The notes under the pieces are model-generated. The model saw nothing but the letters and a program-made list of their open reading frames with translations. It was not told where the DNA came from and ran no database searches. Below, in pieces: positions 13,301 through 25,959 of a stretch of 64,000 bases of DNA. The position numbers were made by a program, and so were the translations under genes. Source of the stretch: Thunnus maccoyii (Eukaryota; Chordata; Actinopteri; Scombriformes; Scombridae); NCBI RefSeq assembly GCF_910596095.1, contig NC_056545.1:24885067-24949066 (forward strand), read 5' to 3'. How positions within the stretch are numbered: the first letter of the stretch is position 1; each line of letters starts with the position of its first letter.

Positions 13301-14585
13301 TTAAAGGGAACCTATTATGCTTTTCCTTATTTTCAGTCATATATATATATAATGTTACAATGTCGGGTGTCCATATTAAACATGGCCAAAGTGTCAAATA
13401 ATGAGGTAAATATATGTAGAAGTAATCCCTGTGAGCAAAAAGCACCGGCTTCAGACTGCTCTGACCACTCGGCTTCCAACAGTTTTTTCTACTTTCAGCC
13501 CAAGCTGACGTCAGTTTGTGATGGATTTCTCTGTATGATCTGCTGATCTGTATGAACGCAAGTTTTGTTTAATTTCATGTCTATAAGGTATAAGGAAGTA
13601 GGAAAATGATACTCTGTGATTATCTGAAGTATAATAAGGATAGCTATGCTCCAGTCCAGCAATTATACGTATAAATAACTGGATATAGGTAGTAAACTGC
13701 TACCAGACCCTAAATAAATTCTCCTGAGCTGTTGCAGTTATATGGTCTAAGTAATACATAGTAATAACAACTATAGTAGTAGAAAAAAAAAAGTGAAATC
13801 CATGGCATTCATTTTGATTTGGCATGATGTGGAGACTGGAATGGGGGCCGAAGGCAGGGGGTTGCAGTACAGTCCCACCCCTAGTACCCCCACACTTTTA
13901 AAATTGCTGCTCCACCCCTGAGTCACGCCGAGCCATGACTCGAGTCGAGCTGGCACACTGTGAGTGTTTTTCCATTACACAGCAGGGAAAAGTAAAATAA
14001 GTTGTTTACCTGTTGGAATTGTGCTGGTCGTCTGCAGCTGTTCATCAAACATCATCATCACTGTGGCTATTTCTGCTTGTACTATTCCTCCCTGCATTAT
14101 TTCTAACTGATCCGCTGAACAAAGAGCTCCAAATATTTCCATATCTTGTTGTGCTGACCGTTTTTGAGTGCTGCTAACAAAGCTCTGCTAATTAAGTGAG
14201 GAACACGTTTAATTTCCTGTAAATCCTTCACAGTAAAAGTCTCATGTTATTTAGTCATTTAAACGCCTTTAGTGTGAAGCAGTAAAGCAGGAAATTTTGG
14301 GTTTTCATCGGTGGCAACTTAACACAACTCTGATACAGCTGCCCCTCGACAGCTTCCTGAAAGCTGGCCAATCAGAACAGAGTGGGCAAATCAGGAGGAG
14401 GGCTTTAAAGGGACAGGAGCTAAGACTGCCTGTAAGAGACAGAGGCTGAACTGAGGGTCTGCATAAAGGGCCAGTATAAGATAAATAAATAAAAAAATTT
14501 GAACTGTGACTCATGCAAAGCTACTCTAGTGGAGTCCAAAAATAAAAATATAGAGCTGGAAATGAGCATAATAGGTGGCCTTTAA
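13301..14585. mobile_element. Non-autonomous DNA transposon, 1.29 kb, TTAA ends
   Basis: Begins TTAAAGGGAACCTATTATGC and ends with the inverse, GCATAATAGGTGGCCTTTAA, so it has terminal inverted repeats of about 22 bp. There is no transposase ORF. The terminal TTAA on each side fits a TTAA target duplication (Kolobok- or piggyBac-type) but the superfamily is inferred. Confidence 0.75.
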
Positions 14586-17500
14586 GTAAAGATTTTGTTT
14601 TATTCAAAATTTTATAAATATAATTTTGTTTTGTTTTTTACTTTTTTGTTCAACAAATAGATCCTATTTCTAAGTCCAATGTGGTTCTGTTGTACGTTTT
14701 ATCTCTACCTGATCTACAACTTCAGCATTCCTATTCTTTGGCCTTTGGACTTTAATAATAAGCAGATAACTATTATAAAACTTATGTATATGAATTAAGT
14801 CTCTTTCAAAACAAGTGATGTTTAGAGTAATCATGAAATAGTTTTAATTTTAAGTGAAGTGGTTGGCAATAAACAATCAGCAGATAATAAAAACATCAAG
14901 ATGCTATTTGAAAGTTAACAGTAAAAATGGGTCTTGGGTTGTAGGAGATAGAAATGGTAGGCACCTGCATTATTTGAGGGAACAGTTTCAGTGCCACTGA
15001 CAGCACTCGTGCTCCCAGCCTAAGCCACTGGGGAGAGTAATTGAGGGCAGCTATCGATCCAGCGATCTGCTCTGCATGTGGGCAGGGAGTCACGAGTGCG
15101 ATATAGTCTTTTATTTCCACTAACCTATGTGAAACGGTTTTATGACAGAGGGAGGCAGAAACGTTCCAGAGTTTGCAAGGAGGTCAGAACTGCGTCCAGC
15201 TCCCTGGTGCAATAAATGGCTTCATGCCAAGCTGTGTGAACAGATCTGGATGTGGCTGCTGTTGTTGATTTTCTGTCACACCTTTCTCATCTATCCTGCT
15301 TGGTGCAACATCTGCCAGAACCTCAGCGATATTACCAGGGATCAGAAAGATCACCAGGGACAGATGTTCCTGCTTTTATACCAGAACATTTACAGTAAAT
15401 GATCTTCTGCTGAAATTGAGCTCAGCATTGGTTAAATCCAGGCAAGGAGGCAAGTGGCTAAAAAGGCTTAGATTTAGTCTAGGTCTTTAGAAATGAAATA
15501 TAATTTAAGTCAGAGAAGATGACCATAGTGGCCATTTGCTTCTACTGATGATGTAAATATATATTTTCATTTTTTTAATAAGACTAAAGTAATTTCCTAA
15601 AACATCTGGGCACTGTAGTATTTAGCAAAATTACTCAAACAAGAGTGAATAATCATTTCAGCTGTGGAATAATACACATTTGGTGCCCCACTGAGTATTT
15701 TCAGCAGCAGGACCATGTATGTGGGATCGATTCAAAATAAACTATAGTTCCTGTGTTCTTGGTAATGAAGGAACATGTCACCCATTGGAAAAGTATGTCT
15801 CATTGATGTGTTTTTAATAGTTTTTGGACAGCAAATGAGCTCTATTGTACAGAATAATAAGATTTATCAGGCTTAAACTATACATACTTGTTAGAAATAT
15901 CAATTCATTGTTGATTTTCAGTCTTTTCATGGAGTTTGTTGACAATAAAAAAAATATCACCAGCATTATCCTGTCAATAGAATTTCTAGGATTTGCTTTG
16001 TTTTAAAGTTTGGAACAAACTGTTTTGATGGCAGTATAAAAGTGCTGGATTGTGCAGTGTTCTTTGCCAGGCTACTAAGCATACTCTTTCAACTTATCAA
16101 TTTATCAATTTCTCCTCAATTTAGAAAAGTTCGCCACACATGGGAGTGTGTATCTGCTTATATCTATGCAAGTAAGCCTCAGAAAACAAAACATGAAATA
16201 ACTTTGAGCACGAGGAGAAACTAGATTAATAATGAAGCAACTGCAACACAGATTTCTTCCATCATCGTGCATTATCCAGCCCCCCCAACCCCCTATCCTC
16301 CACCTCCCTCCATCGCCACGCTCACACACACACACACGCACACACACTGCCACCACAACTCCTCCTGCATCCAGTCTATGAAGTATCTTAATGGTAATTA
16401 TTATGCTTCGCTGTTTACACACAAGGGCAAGAATGCATTGCATGTCTCCTTCAGCTGTTTGTACCATTTTCAGCACATGTGTGACCTGTGAACGCGTTGT
16501 CGCTGTGAGGTTTGAGTGATAGCTGTAGGCGCTCTGATGGCTGCTTTATACATAGACATCAGCTAAAAGCAGTTTATAGACTGTTAATAAGAGCAGTGCA
16601 GGCTCCACAATAGAGCTGATTGTGTTTCCTCTGAAATGCTGGTCCTGTGTGCTGCATGTTTGTCTTGTGTGCGCCTGTAAAAGCACTCATGCATTACAGG
16701 GGCTTGACCCAGATCACAGACAGACATAATAATGCCTGACAAGTTGTCCTTTTGAAAGCCCTGTGTCCTAAAAGGCAGACTGGCCATTCACAGCCTCAAT
16801 GTCTGATATCCTGACGACTAAAGCAGGGCATCCGCTCCCTTTAAATTTATTTAAATCCAGAAAACATTCCACACTGTATGAGAGTATCACAAATATATTC
16901 AGTAACTGCTCGTTCCAACCTTCATTAAAGCTATATGATGTTTACTTTGAGTTAAATATTCAAACCTAAGACACCATGGTATTATGGCTGCACCATTCCA
17001 TCAAATGGAAGTATTCTGTCTTACGCTTCATTTTATACATATTTTTCCTCCAATTCAGCATATATTTAGTATCTTTGAGAACTTTAATTTAAAGTAAACC
17101 TACACAGGTTTGAACAAATCTTGGTTACACACCAGGAGTTTTGAACCGCCAAGTCTGGCAGAGTTCAAGAGGTCTCATAAGAAAATGTCTCTCACATTAA
17201 TTCACCAAATGTGTGGCTGTCTGACTTTGCACATGTAAACATTAAATTCACAAAAAAAAGCCCAGCCAAGATAATACTCCAATTACAAGAAACTCTAAAA
17301 ATACTGTGCTCACATTCCATGATGTCAACTCAAGCACAGTTTCCATGGCATCTGTGAGCATATTGAGATTATATTTATTCATTATACATGGGAACGTGTG
17401 AGCATGACATCAAAGATGCATACGAACAGCTTATCCTTAAGACTTTAAAGGCGCTGCTCACCAAACAAACAAAGATAATGTATTATTCAGACAGTCTCAT

Positions 17501-19829
17501 GTCGTGGAACTGTACACAGTTACCTGCAAATTCCTCTGACTGGAGTTATGCAGAGTTAATGAGGCTAAATTTACCATCTGAGTGGTGTCATCTGAAGGAC
17601 ATATTCTGTGTGGAGAAGAGACAGTTCATCCTGGTAGAACATTTACATTTTTGTAGTTCACCTGACTCTACGTGACCTCATGAGTGGTAATCCAACAATT
17701 TGACTGATGATCTTAATCAGCAGGATTTTGCTTATTTTCATTTTGTGCCGTTACTGATGTTCCTCAGTTTCTCTGGAGGTACAGTGAGAATGCTGAGACA
17801 AAAATAAGGCAAAAATAAACAGCAGCCCTTTTGTCGGTTTCAGAGGTTTTGTGTCTCCTGTGCAACACATTATGAAGAATCAATAACATGAAGGCTGAGT
17901 GGCTCAGACATATTCTCTAACTGTTTATATCTGGAGTACTTGTAAACATGCTCAGTGAATTTATCCATGATTGTGTTCTACTGTCCCAGCTGAATCCACA
18001 GCACATGATGGTTAGTATTCATCTCTCTTCATAATCTGGTCTGTTAACGTTTCTGGCTGTCTCCTCAAGCGTTTAACCTTGTCAGAGATAGGCTGGGATC
18101 CATTAAGATTTCCTGAAAGGGTTGAGCATTATGGGCTCATTTATAATGACTTCCATTTTTAATAAACTGCTCGCAGCCCTGCAGATCAGATACCGGGGAG
18201 GTGCACTTAACAATGCCGGAGAGATAGATATGCCTCATAATTTATATTACACAAAAGCTTAAGAAATCATGCCAGTGCACCCGCCATGATTTTTACCCCC
18301 CTTCATTTTGTTCTGCTCCTTCCTCCTCTTTGTGAAAGCTGCTTTCACACAACACGCTCTTAGTTTGAGATATTCAACATGTCTAAAAGCTGCCTCGTCA
18401 TCCTCTCAGATTTTGCCCCTCTGCAGTTCCTGTGTGGCTTTTTTATATACTGCAATGATGTTTACCTTTTTCTTTAACAGACTCTGATTGTTTGTTTGTA
18501 CATGGCATCCCTCCCTGCCAACTGAATCTATAACAGTCTGAACAGGCTTGTTAAAGTGGATCACTGGCAGGAGAGCTCTCCTGTGGATATAACCGCTGGT
18601 GATTTTACGTTTTTTACAACACACTTAAGATTACAGTGGCATTTGTATCACAGCACAATCACGCCTAAAGATGGACGTGTGAGGAAAGGTAATGATAATA
18701 TCTCAGCTGAACAAGAAATGATGAGATGAGAATAAAGCGGACAGGGTTAACAGACAGTGAGAGGGGTGATGGGTGCCAGAGGGGAACGTGAGGTTAATGG
18801 AATTGGTGGAGTAAAAAGTGTAGGGGAGGCTGTTTAAATGGTACGAGAATTGAAAATGCCTTTTTAGCTACTGAATCAATACACAGTTTTTCTGTTCTGA
18901 GAACCTGTCAGTTAGCGAAGGCTCTTTTACCACTGAGGTGAAAGGGTGTAGGGTGACGAAAAATGCATAATAAAGACCTTTCTATCTACTATGTTCCTCT
19001 TCTGCATTCAGTGACAGCAATCCCATTGTGTCGACATATTCATAGGGCATCTCAAGTCTGTTCTCTCTTTTTTTTCTTCAAAAATCTAAACTTCAACGTC
19101 AGCCCCTTTGCTATCCTCACGGGTAATTTAACAAAGAAATATGCTGCTGCAGAAATATATATCTTTATCCTTACAGTATTTTATAGGTTGACCTGCATGA
19201 TTAAGTGAAAGCAGCTCAGTATGCACCACATGAGTTAGATTTCTGAGATGTATTCACAGATGTTAGCTACTGCAAAATTAAAGTTGCTTGTGTAAATGCC
19301 ACTGAGTCAGAGGACAAAAGTAAGAGAGAGGAAGCAGACATACACGACAAAGGATCGTTCTTGCTCATCCTCCAACATAAGGTTGGCGACCAGCGATGAA
19401 CTCAGAAAGCCATGGAGCAATTTTAATAAAGCTTAGGTGTGCTGAGACTTTTACCCACAACACAGAGAGGAAGAGGAGTCACTCATTCGCTGAAAAGTAT
19501 TCATTTATATACTGATATTATTCTACCAACTGTCACCCCCAGGTTCAAATCTCCTGTTTATTTTTAATTTCTAACTTCAATTAAAGAAGGCTGTAAGCTA
19601 TGAAAATATGTTGACCCTTGGGTTAATGAAAACTCAGACAAAAAATGCACGATCATCCAGTTAAAAATTTAATCTCTGACTTTTTGGGGATCACCTGACA
19701 TGAGTAACAGTAAGCAAGGCCTGTACTGTGTCATGTTTATTGTCCCTCCTTGCTGTTTTGCTCAGACATTAATTTACCCTGCTAAAGCAACAAGACTTCA
19801 GAAAAGCAGAGAAATTGATGACTTTGTAT
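14586..19829. other. Non-coding stretch, no gene seen
   Basis: Contains an (AC)n tract at 16,322-16,348 and ordinary AT-rich sequence. About 18,110-18,300 has the composition of a conserved non-coding element. ORFs at 14,896-15,120 (-) and 17,388-17,675 (+) have no recognisable features. Confidence 0.5.
16322..16348. repeat. (AC)n microsatellite
   Basis: A CA dinucleotide run with one G interruption, next to a C-rich stretch. Confidence 0.85.
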
Positions 19830-20236
19830 TTAAAGAGATACCCCACCAATTTAATATTGTACACACATAAAGTTTTGGTACTTGCATGAGACAGACTGAA
19901 AAAAAGAATGGTCGAAAAATTGGTGCAGCAGAGGCCGAAGTACCCTGACTTTTGGTCCCTAGTATGGGTCAAGTTTGAAAAGGACTGGACCCTACAGTTC
20001 CCATAATGCAACTCAACTGTATCTTTCATTAGACCTTCCCAGCATGTCTGTTAAATGCCCTCATCTTTCAAACTCAGTGTCCTTAATGACATCATTAGGA
20101 TTATTTTCTCATCCTTTAGAGAGCTCCCTCCAGAGCCACAACAGATACTATAAAACTATTTTCACACGCTGAGTAGTGCTCACCATGACAATCAGACCAA
20201 TCTTAAAATAAAAAAATCATTGGAGTGTTCCTTTAA
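19830..20236. mobile_element. Short non-autonomous DNA transposon, 407 bp, TTAA ends
   Basis: The left terminus TTAAAGAGATACCCCACCAA matches the inverse of the right terminus TTGGAGTGTTCCTTTAA imperfectly (TTAAAGGAACACTCCAA). No coding capacity. Small ORFs here are accidental. Confidence 0.6.
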
Positions 20237-21639
20237 ATATCTTCTTGTAATATGAATCTTTTTAGATTTTTTCTTCAGCCTGATAATACCGTACAGTTTG
20301 CATCATACAGCACAAGTCAATATTGTGTCTCAATGCCCCTTGATTCCCTGTGAAGTCCATAAAGACATTTTGTGACAGTTAAACTGCTTAATAGAAGAAT
20401 CCAAGACCATGTCTGTATCAGCTCTGAAAACTTAACATGTGAATTCCTGCAGCATCATGGTGCTACTAGAAAATGTTTCCCCCTTTTGCTTTCTGACTCT
20501 GTTCTCAGGTCACTCCCAAGCCGTATGGACTGTAATTGATGATTCTGAACAGGCGTTCCATCCAGATCCATCTTTGTCATGCTCAGTATATTACATTTAT
20601 CATGTGCAAATCATCCACCCAGGGACTGATTTGATTAATGGCTCAATGACACATTATATTCATGTTATCCATCGCTTCTCAATTGCTCATTGTGGCATTT
20701 GTGCTGTCGGTGCCAAGCATCCTACTGACCCCCGGTGGTGCGGAATTTATGGCGCAGCACTCACAACCATGGACTGCGACAGAACTCATGAAACTTCTCT
20801 AATAAGTCTAATTGTGGGTCCTTGATGAGCAACATTTTCTGATACTATATATTATCACGAACCACATATTTTAATAGCCTGTTAAATATTTCATTAAACA
20901 CTCCCATCAGTTAAAACACTTGGTATATAGTCTTTAACATAAAGCTTGGAGTGGACAGCAGCTCCTCTCCCACATTCAGCACTGAACGGCAGACGTGCAA
21001 CAGTAGAGTCGTTCCTCCAGGCTTTCATTTGATATATAAATATATACAAATATTTTATCATTCCTGGGTGAGCTGTTTGCTACATGCAGCCAGACACACA
21101 AATACATTATAGTACTTTATTCCTTTAAGATGTACCAACAAGGAAATGCATTGCATTGGCACTTTCTGTGGGTGTCTGCGAAACTGTTAATATGCTTACG
21201 ATAACATTTTAATTCTACTTCCCAATTAATATTTAATTTATTACAAAACCTAAATATAGTTTCAGCTCACTGTGCCAACAGAGCTGCTTTTTCCCACCAT
21301 TTGTTGGCTTTCAATGTTGCTTTGTATGAAAATGTGTGAGTTTTAGGAGTAAACATTTGCTTCTTCCTGTGTGGACAAATGTTTTGCCCTTCAGAAAGTG
21401 CATCCGTTTGAAAGCGATGGCCATGCCAGTAACAGTAGCCCTCACTGCAGCCCACAGTCTGTAGAATATGTGAAGCGAAGAGCTTGATTAGCCCAGAGGC
21501 TCAGCGGGGGATTCACTTGCTGCCAACGATCAATGCAGGCTGCAAAGCATGCCAATCAGTTTTATTGGTTTCTCCATGCTTTTGTGTTATCACATGCATC
21601 ATCGCCAACAAGATAATATCACCTTCATACTGAAATATC
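20237..21639. other. Non-coding stretch with a possible conserved element
   Basis: Between about 20,440 and 20,830 a 128-codon ORF is open, but the translation resembles nothing I know. The DNA is rich in TGATTTGATTAATGG-like homeobox words, so a regulatory element is more likely than a gene. The rest is AT-rich. Confidence 0.4.
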
Positions 21640-21890
21640 TCTTTCAGATGGATTGTCATGAAAGTTTGTACAGGCATTCATGGTCCCAAGGGGATGAATC
21701 ACACAGATGTTGGTGATCCCCTGACTTTTCCTCTAGCACCACCATGAGGTTGACATTTGTGATTTTGAGTGAAAAGTCTCCACAACTACTGGATGGATTG
21801 CCATTAAATTTTCTACATTCATGTTCCCCTCAAGATGAACTGTAATCACTTCAGCGATAACCTAACTATCCATCTAGTGCTGTCATTAGG
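21640..21890. repeat. Interspersed repeat with two tandem units
   Basis: Two related units of about 100-110 bp in tandem. Each starts with GGATTG(T/C)CAT(G/T)AA, passes through a CATTCATGxTCCC block and ends near TCTAG(C/T)(A/G)C...AGGT. This pattern is a very common teleost interspersed repeat by my recollection. I cannot assign the family. Confidence 0.6.
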
Positions 21891-22837
21891 TCTTGTCAAT
21901 GGGAGCAAACCCTAGGACTGCAGGATTATCATATAGGCCTAGCCTAATTCTTGATATTTTAATCGTGATTATAATTTCAATTTAATAGAACTGCCATTAG
22001 GCTAAATACATATTTTGTGTAGGCCTCATTTTTTACTGGATGTGGACATTAAACATTTTAATAATGCTTATTTTTCAGAACACACCTAGTTTTGACAGTA
22101 TAAACTTTACCTCGAATTATGTAACTGTAGCAGCTGAGCGCAGTGCGGTCAGTGCAGGTTAATTACCTCAGTCACATTATCTGCTCCACTCCCAAGTTAC
22201 ACCAAACATCTTTACTAAAAACTATATCTGTAGTCATCTCTCCCCTAAAATATTTTGTTACAGAGGTGGCTTGGTCTGGGGATGTATTTTCAGCAGCACA
22301 GAGGCTACTGAATAACCATAAAAATAATATAGGAATATTGTGGGAATACTACAGGCAGTATTGTGTCTATATGATCCTCTCGCTCTTCCACAACTACACT
22401 TTGCTACTTGTCACTTTGATCATGAAGGTGACACTACTCTAAAGAGTATATAGGCTAGTATGTAGTATAGAATTGAGTACTTATAGTATATAGTTTAGAA
22501 AATATTATATATCCAAGACGAAACTGACAGAGGGGCGAGACTGAGAGAAAAAGATGCAATTACAAATCCATCTGCTTCTTCAGCATCATGGACAGCACCA
22601 TGGATTTATCAATACACAGCACAGTTAGGCTACTGATATTTCAGAGTCATGGTCGGGGCCATAGATTCTAACTTGCACAAAACTCAGTCAGATAAAGGAT
22701 CAATGAGTCAGGCAGATTAGACGAACCTATTCAACTAAACAACCCCTCTACCCCATCACTCTCTCTGCTACTAGTGGTTGGAGAGGGGGGATTGCAGGTT
22801 AACAAGGGGAATGCATTTTGGTCATTTTGCTAAAAAA
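21891..22837. other. Non-coding stretch, nothing recognised
   Basis: AT-rich sequence with no supported gene, repeat pair or motif. Confidence 0.45.
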
Positions 22838-22997
22838 GGAGATGATATCCCTCCTCACCCCCCCTCAAATTGCCTACTGATTATACCTGCTAAACATAAG
22901 CAAGATAGCATCATCATTGTGAGAATAAATATATTTGATTCCAAAAGTTTAATTGCTGGACACAAAATGTCTCCTGCTTCACTGTAAAGTCCAACTT
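22838..22997. repeat. Fragment of the repeat seen whole at 57,101-57,640
   Basis: The block AAAAGTTTAATTGCTGGACA, followed by CAAAATGTCTCCTGCTTCAC and TGTAAAGTCCA, matches 57,290-57,345 in the same order. Only this internal part of the element is present here. Confidence 0.6.
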
Positions 22998-23397
22998 TAA
23001 ACAATTTCATTTTCTTGGAATTTTTCAGATAAAGCAAAAACATGTCATTAGAAATGTTTGATTCAGCTGTCAGTGCTTCTCTAGTTTGTAGACTGTACAG
23101 TGACTCTGCAGACTCCTGGTCTGGTGGTAAATGAATAAGGGTGCAAATTTAGTGAGACTGTGTAGTTTAGTGTCTTGGCCTGTGTAATGAAGGTCTTGTA
23201 TCATTAGGTGACCACTGTGTCCGTTTCTGTCCTGCTCTGTGTTGGCAGTGTCCTGTTCTTGTGTCCTCTGTGCTGTTAATCGGTGTCTTGTCCTCAGCAG
23301 TGTTTCAAACTGTCATGTCGTCTGAAATGTAGCACATAACAGAATATTCATTGAACAATAAAGTAATGCAATATTGAGTATTTTAAATATATCACAC
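22998..23397. other. Non-coding stretch, nothing recognised
   Basis: No gene or repeat that I can support. It has a run of GTGTCCTGT/CTTGTCCT-like words but no clear periodicity. Confidence 0.4.
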
Positions 23398-24292
23398 TGT
23401 TATGGTTCTGCCCCAGTCTGGCTCCGTGTCCCTCCACCAGTCCACCAGATGCCCTCAGGCCTTTCTCCCTGTTTGTTAAGACTGGATTGATGGGAAAAGG
23501 ACAGATAAGAGAGATTGCAAATTATATTTAAAGACCACTTGAGATATTGTTGCTAAGTGCAAAAGTGAACTGAAACTCAGAGCAACAGTTATCTTTCTGT
23601 CCAATTTATGTTACATGCAGCCTTAATATGCAGACCACTCCGCTTGACAGATTTATTGGTTCATGTTTATGCCAGCAGCAATTTATGTTTCTAGTTTTCT
23701 GGTAAAGGTTCCTAGGTTGGCAATGTAATGCTGAAGTTTATTTACTGTGTTTGCTCAGTATGACTTGTGCACTTATTTAAGTTATATTTATGTAATTCTG
23801 CGACAGCTTGATTAATGACGGTTTATATATCAGGAGGATTGTACATGATTATATTGTAGGCTTTTAGTTTACTCATGGATGAAATTCTGTTTTTGACGTG
23901 TTCTCAGCCCAGAGCAGCTATTGCCTTTTGTGTTTTTTCTCCCCAGCCTGCTTTTCCCTCCACACCTGCCCTGGATTCAGCCTCGTCAGCCCTGCCCTGA
24001 TCGCTGTTTTCCCCAGCCAGTCAGCTTCTTCCCTGTTCTCCCTTTCATCTCCTGATTTCCTCCACTTGAGTTTCTCCACCCATCTCCCCACCTGCACCTC
24101 ATATCCTCATTAGTTCAGTTAGTATTTAAGTCCTGGTTTGCCATTCAGCCTTGTTTGATCCTTTGTTGATCAGTTTTGTTCAGTTCAGTTTTATTTTACC
24201 TGCACTTGAGCCAGAATAAAGATGTTATTCTTCAGCTTTGGTCTGCCTGCAGTCTCCTGCATTTGGGTCCAGCTGCTCTGCTCCACATGACA
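23398..24292 (+). mobile_element. Solo-LTR-like element
   Basis: Begins TGTTATGGTTCTGCC and ends CCACATGACA, giving TG...CA ends with short inverse matches (TGTTATG/CATGACA). It contains AGTATTTAAGTCCTGG (TATA-like) at about 24,120 and AATAAAG at about 24,216, followed by a C-rich tail, the order expected in an LTR. No internal retroviral or retrotransposon coding region flanks it. No convincing target duplication was seen. The middle (23,490-23,880) may be a secondary insertion. Confidence 0.4.
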
Positions 24293-25574
24293 CAGGATTT
24301 CATTGAGCTCACCAACATACAGTAGTCATATCTTATGTCAGTGCGGACACAAAGAACACAGGACAGCACACAGCAGCCACCTAATGGTACAATAAACTCA
24401 TTACACTGAATGGGATATTATAGTTCCCTCCTAGCGACTGCAGGGTCATTAGGCCATATGTGTGCGTGTATAAACCAGCATGTATGTGGCTGTTCATACA
24501 CTGTTAAGAGATTAAAATCACTCCACTGACTGTGCTGTTCCTGCCAGTCCTGTTACATACAGTTTGAACAAACAGTGTAAATATATGTTTTATTTTTCCT
24601 GTTGAAGATTTCAACAATTATGAGGCTCAGGAATTTCAAGACAGTCAAGAATAATTCTTGACATGAAGATCAAGTTGAAGATTGACTAATTCACAATGAT
24701 ACTTGGAACAAGTCTTCAGCGTGTCTGTATCACCTGTCTCAAGTACCTCACATAACAAACCTCTTTTGCGGAGGTGCTGTTCCACTCATCATGACGCTGC
24801 TTTCTGTAAATGGTGGATAATAAATATGGATCAATGAAATACAATTAGGTTTTCATACAAAAACAAACCTTTGTGAATTCTGACCTTCTGAGTACTGGGA
24901 ACTTTTTTATACACTAAAAACAATTCATGACCAAAACATAATTTCAAAAATCTGGAGAAGTTTATCGTGCATCTTTGAAATCAGTCTGCTGTTATGTTTC
25001 AGCCCATAAATGTCCCCCATTAACTGTGTTTGAATGGTCTGTTATCTAGTATATCTATCAAAATGTCATTATTAACTATCAAAAGATTATGACTGGTTTC
25101 AAAGCAGCAGTGTTTAAAGATGAAAGGCAGCCATGTTCACAGAAGAGTTTTTCTACAACCCAGCTGAGGAATGAATGAAGATGCTCAGAAATTTGCTTAA
25201 CATCTAATTTTGTCCTATCATTTTTGTGCAATATGGTGGTATCGGTAGTTGTTCAGACTAGTGTGAAGTAACTTTAAAGCCCCTTATCTGACTTCAGCAA
25301 CTCATAGTGGTCATTATCTCTCTAACAACATATAAACTGTACCAATTTTCACTAGGAATGTCTCTTTTTATTGCAAAAAGATATTCAGTATATAAGATAT
25401 TCGACAGGGGGTTTGAGATACATTTGAATAACATCATAGATTTGAGTTCATAAAGAGCTGTCTTCACTGTTTAGTTCATGTTGTTTTGACATTGATTAAA
25501 GCGTCCTCCCTCTGTTATGAAATAGGTACATTTTTGGAATCACTTTTGTCCAGTGGAAGAGTTTTCAATAGATG
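24293..25574. other. Non-coding stretch, nothing recognised
   Basis: AT-rich with no ORF, repeat pair or motif worth calling. Confidence 0.45.
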
Positions 25575-25811
25575 TTTTTCACAGCACATATTTAGACTTG
25601 TCATAGCAGCAAAGGCACAGGTGCAACTGACAACATTAACGCTCGTTCAGTTCCATTCAAGCGTCAAATAAAGCCATACAGGTGAACCATCATGCACAAA
25701 TGCAGCGTCATGAATTTGGGATAAATAAATGGGATTCAGCCATCGTTAATGTCATTAATTGCACCTGTGCTTTTCCTGCTTTAACATGTCAAAATGTCTG
25801 CTGTTAAAAAG
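25575..25811. mobile_element. MITE copy 2 (same family as 12,965-13,210)
   Basis: The left end TTTTCACAGCACATATTTAG...GCACAGGTGC pairs with the inverse of the right end GCACCTGTGCTTTTCC...GTCAAAATGTCTGC. It is about 237 bp, matching copy 1 in length, termini and internal words (CATGCACAA, GAATTTGGGA-type region). Confidence 0.7.
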
Positions 25812-25959
25812 CTCTATTAGTACCAATCGTTCACAATAAAAAAAACCATCAATATTAATGCATCTCAGTGTAATTGGTGCTGACAGTCCTCAAACTAATG
25901 AGCACTCTTATCACAATCACTTACAAAACAGTATCAGCACTCAAGACAACACACACACC

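Noticed and set aside
14896-15120. Minus-strand ORF reading into a CAG|GTGCCT donor-like site
   Set aside because: The peptide is not recognisable and no partner exon was found on either side; one donor-like word is too common to support an exon.
17388-17675. 95-codon plus-strand ORF
   Set aside because: Featureless translation and no splice or promoter context.
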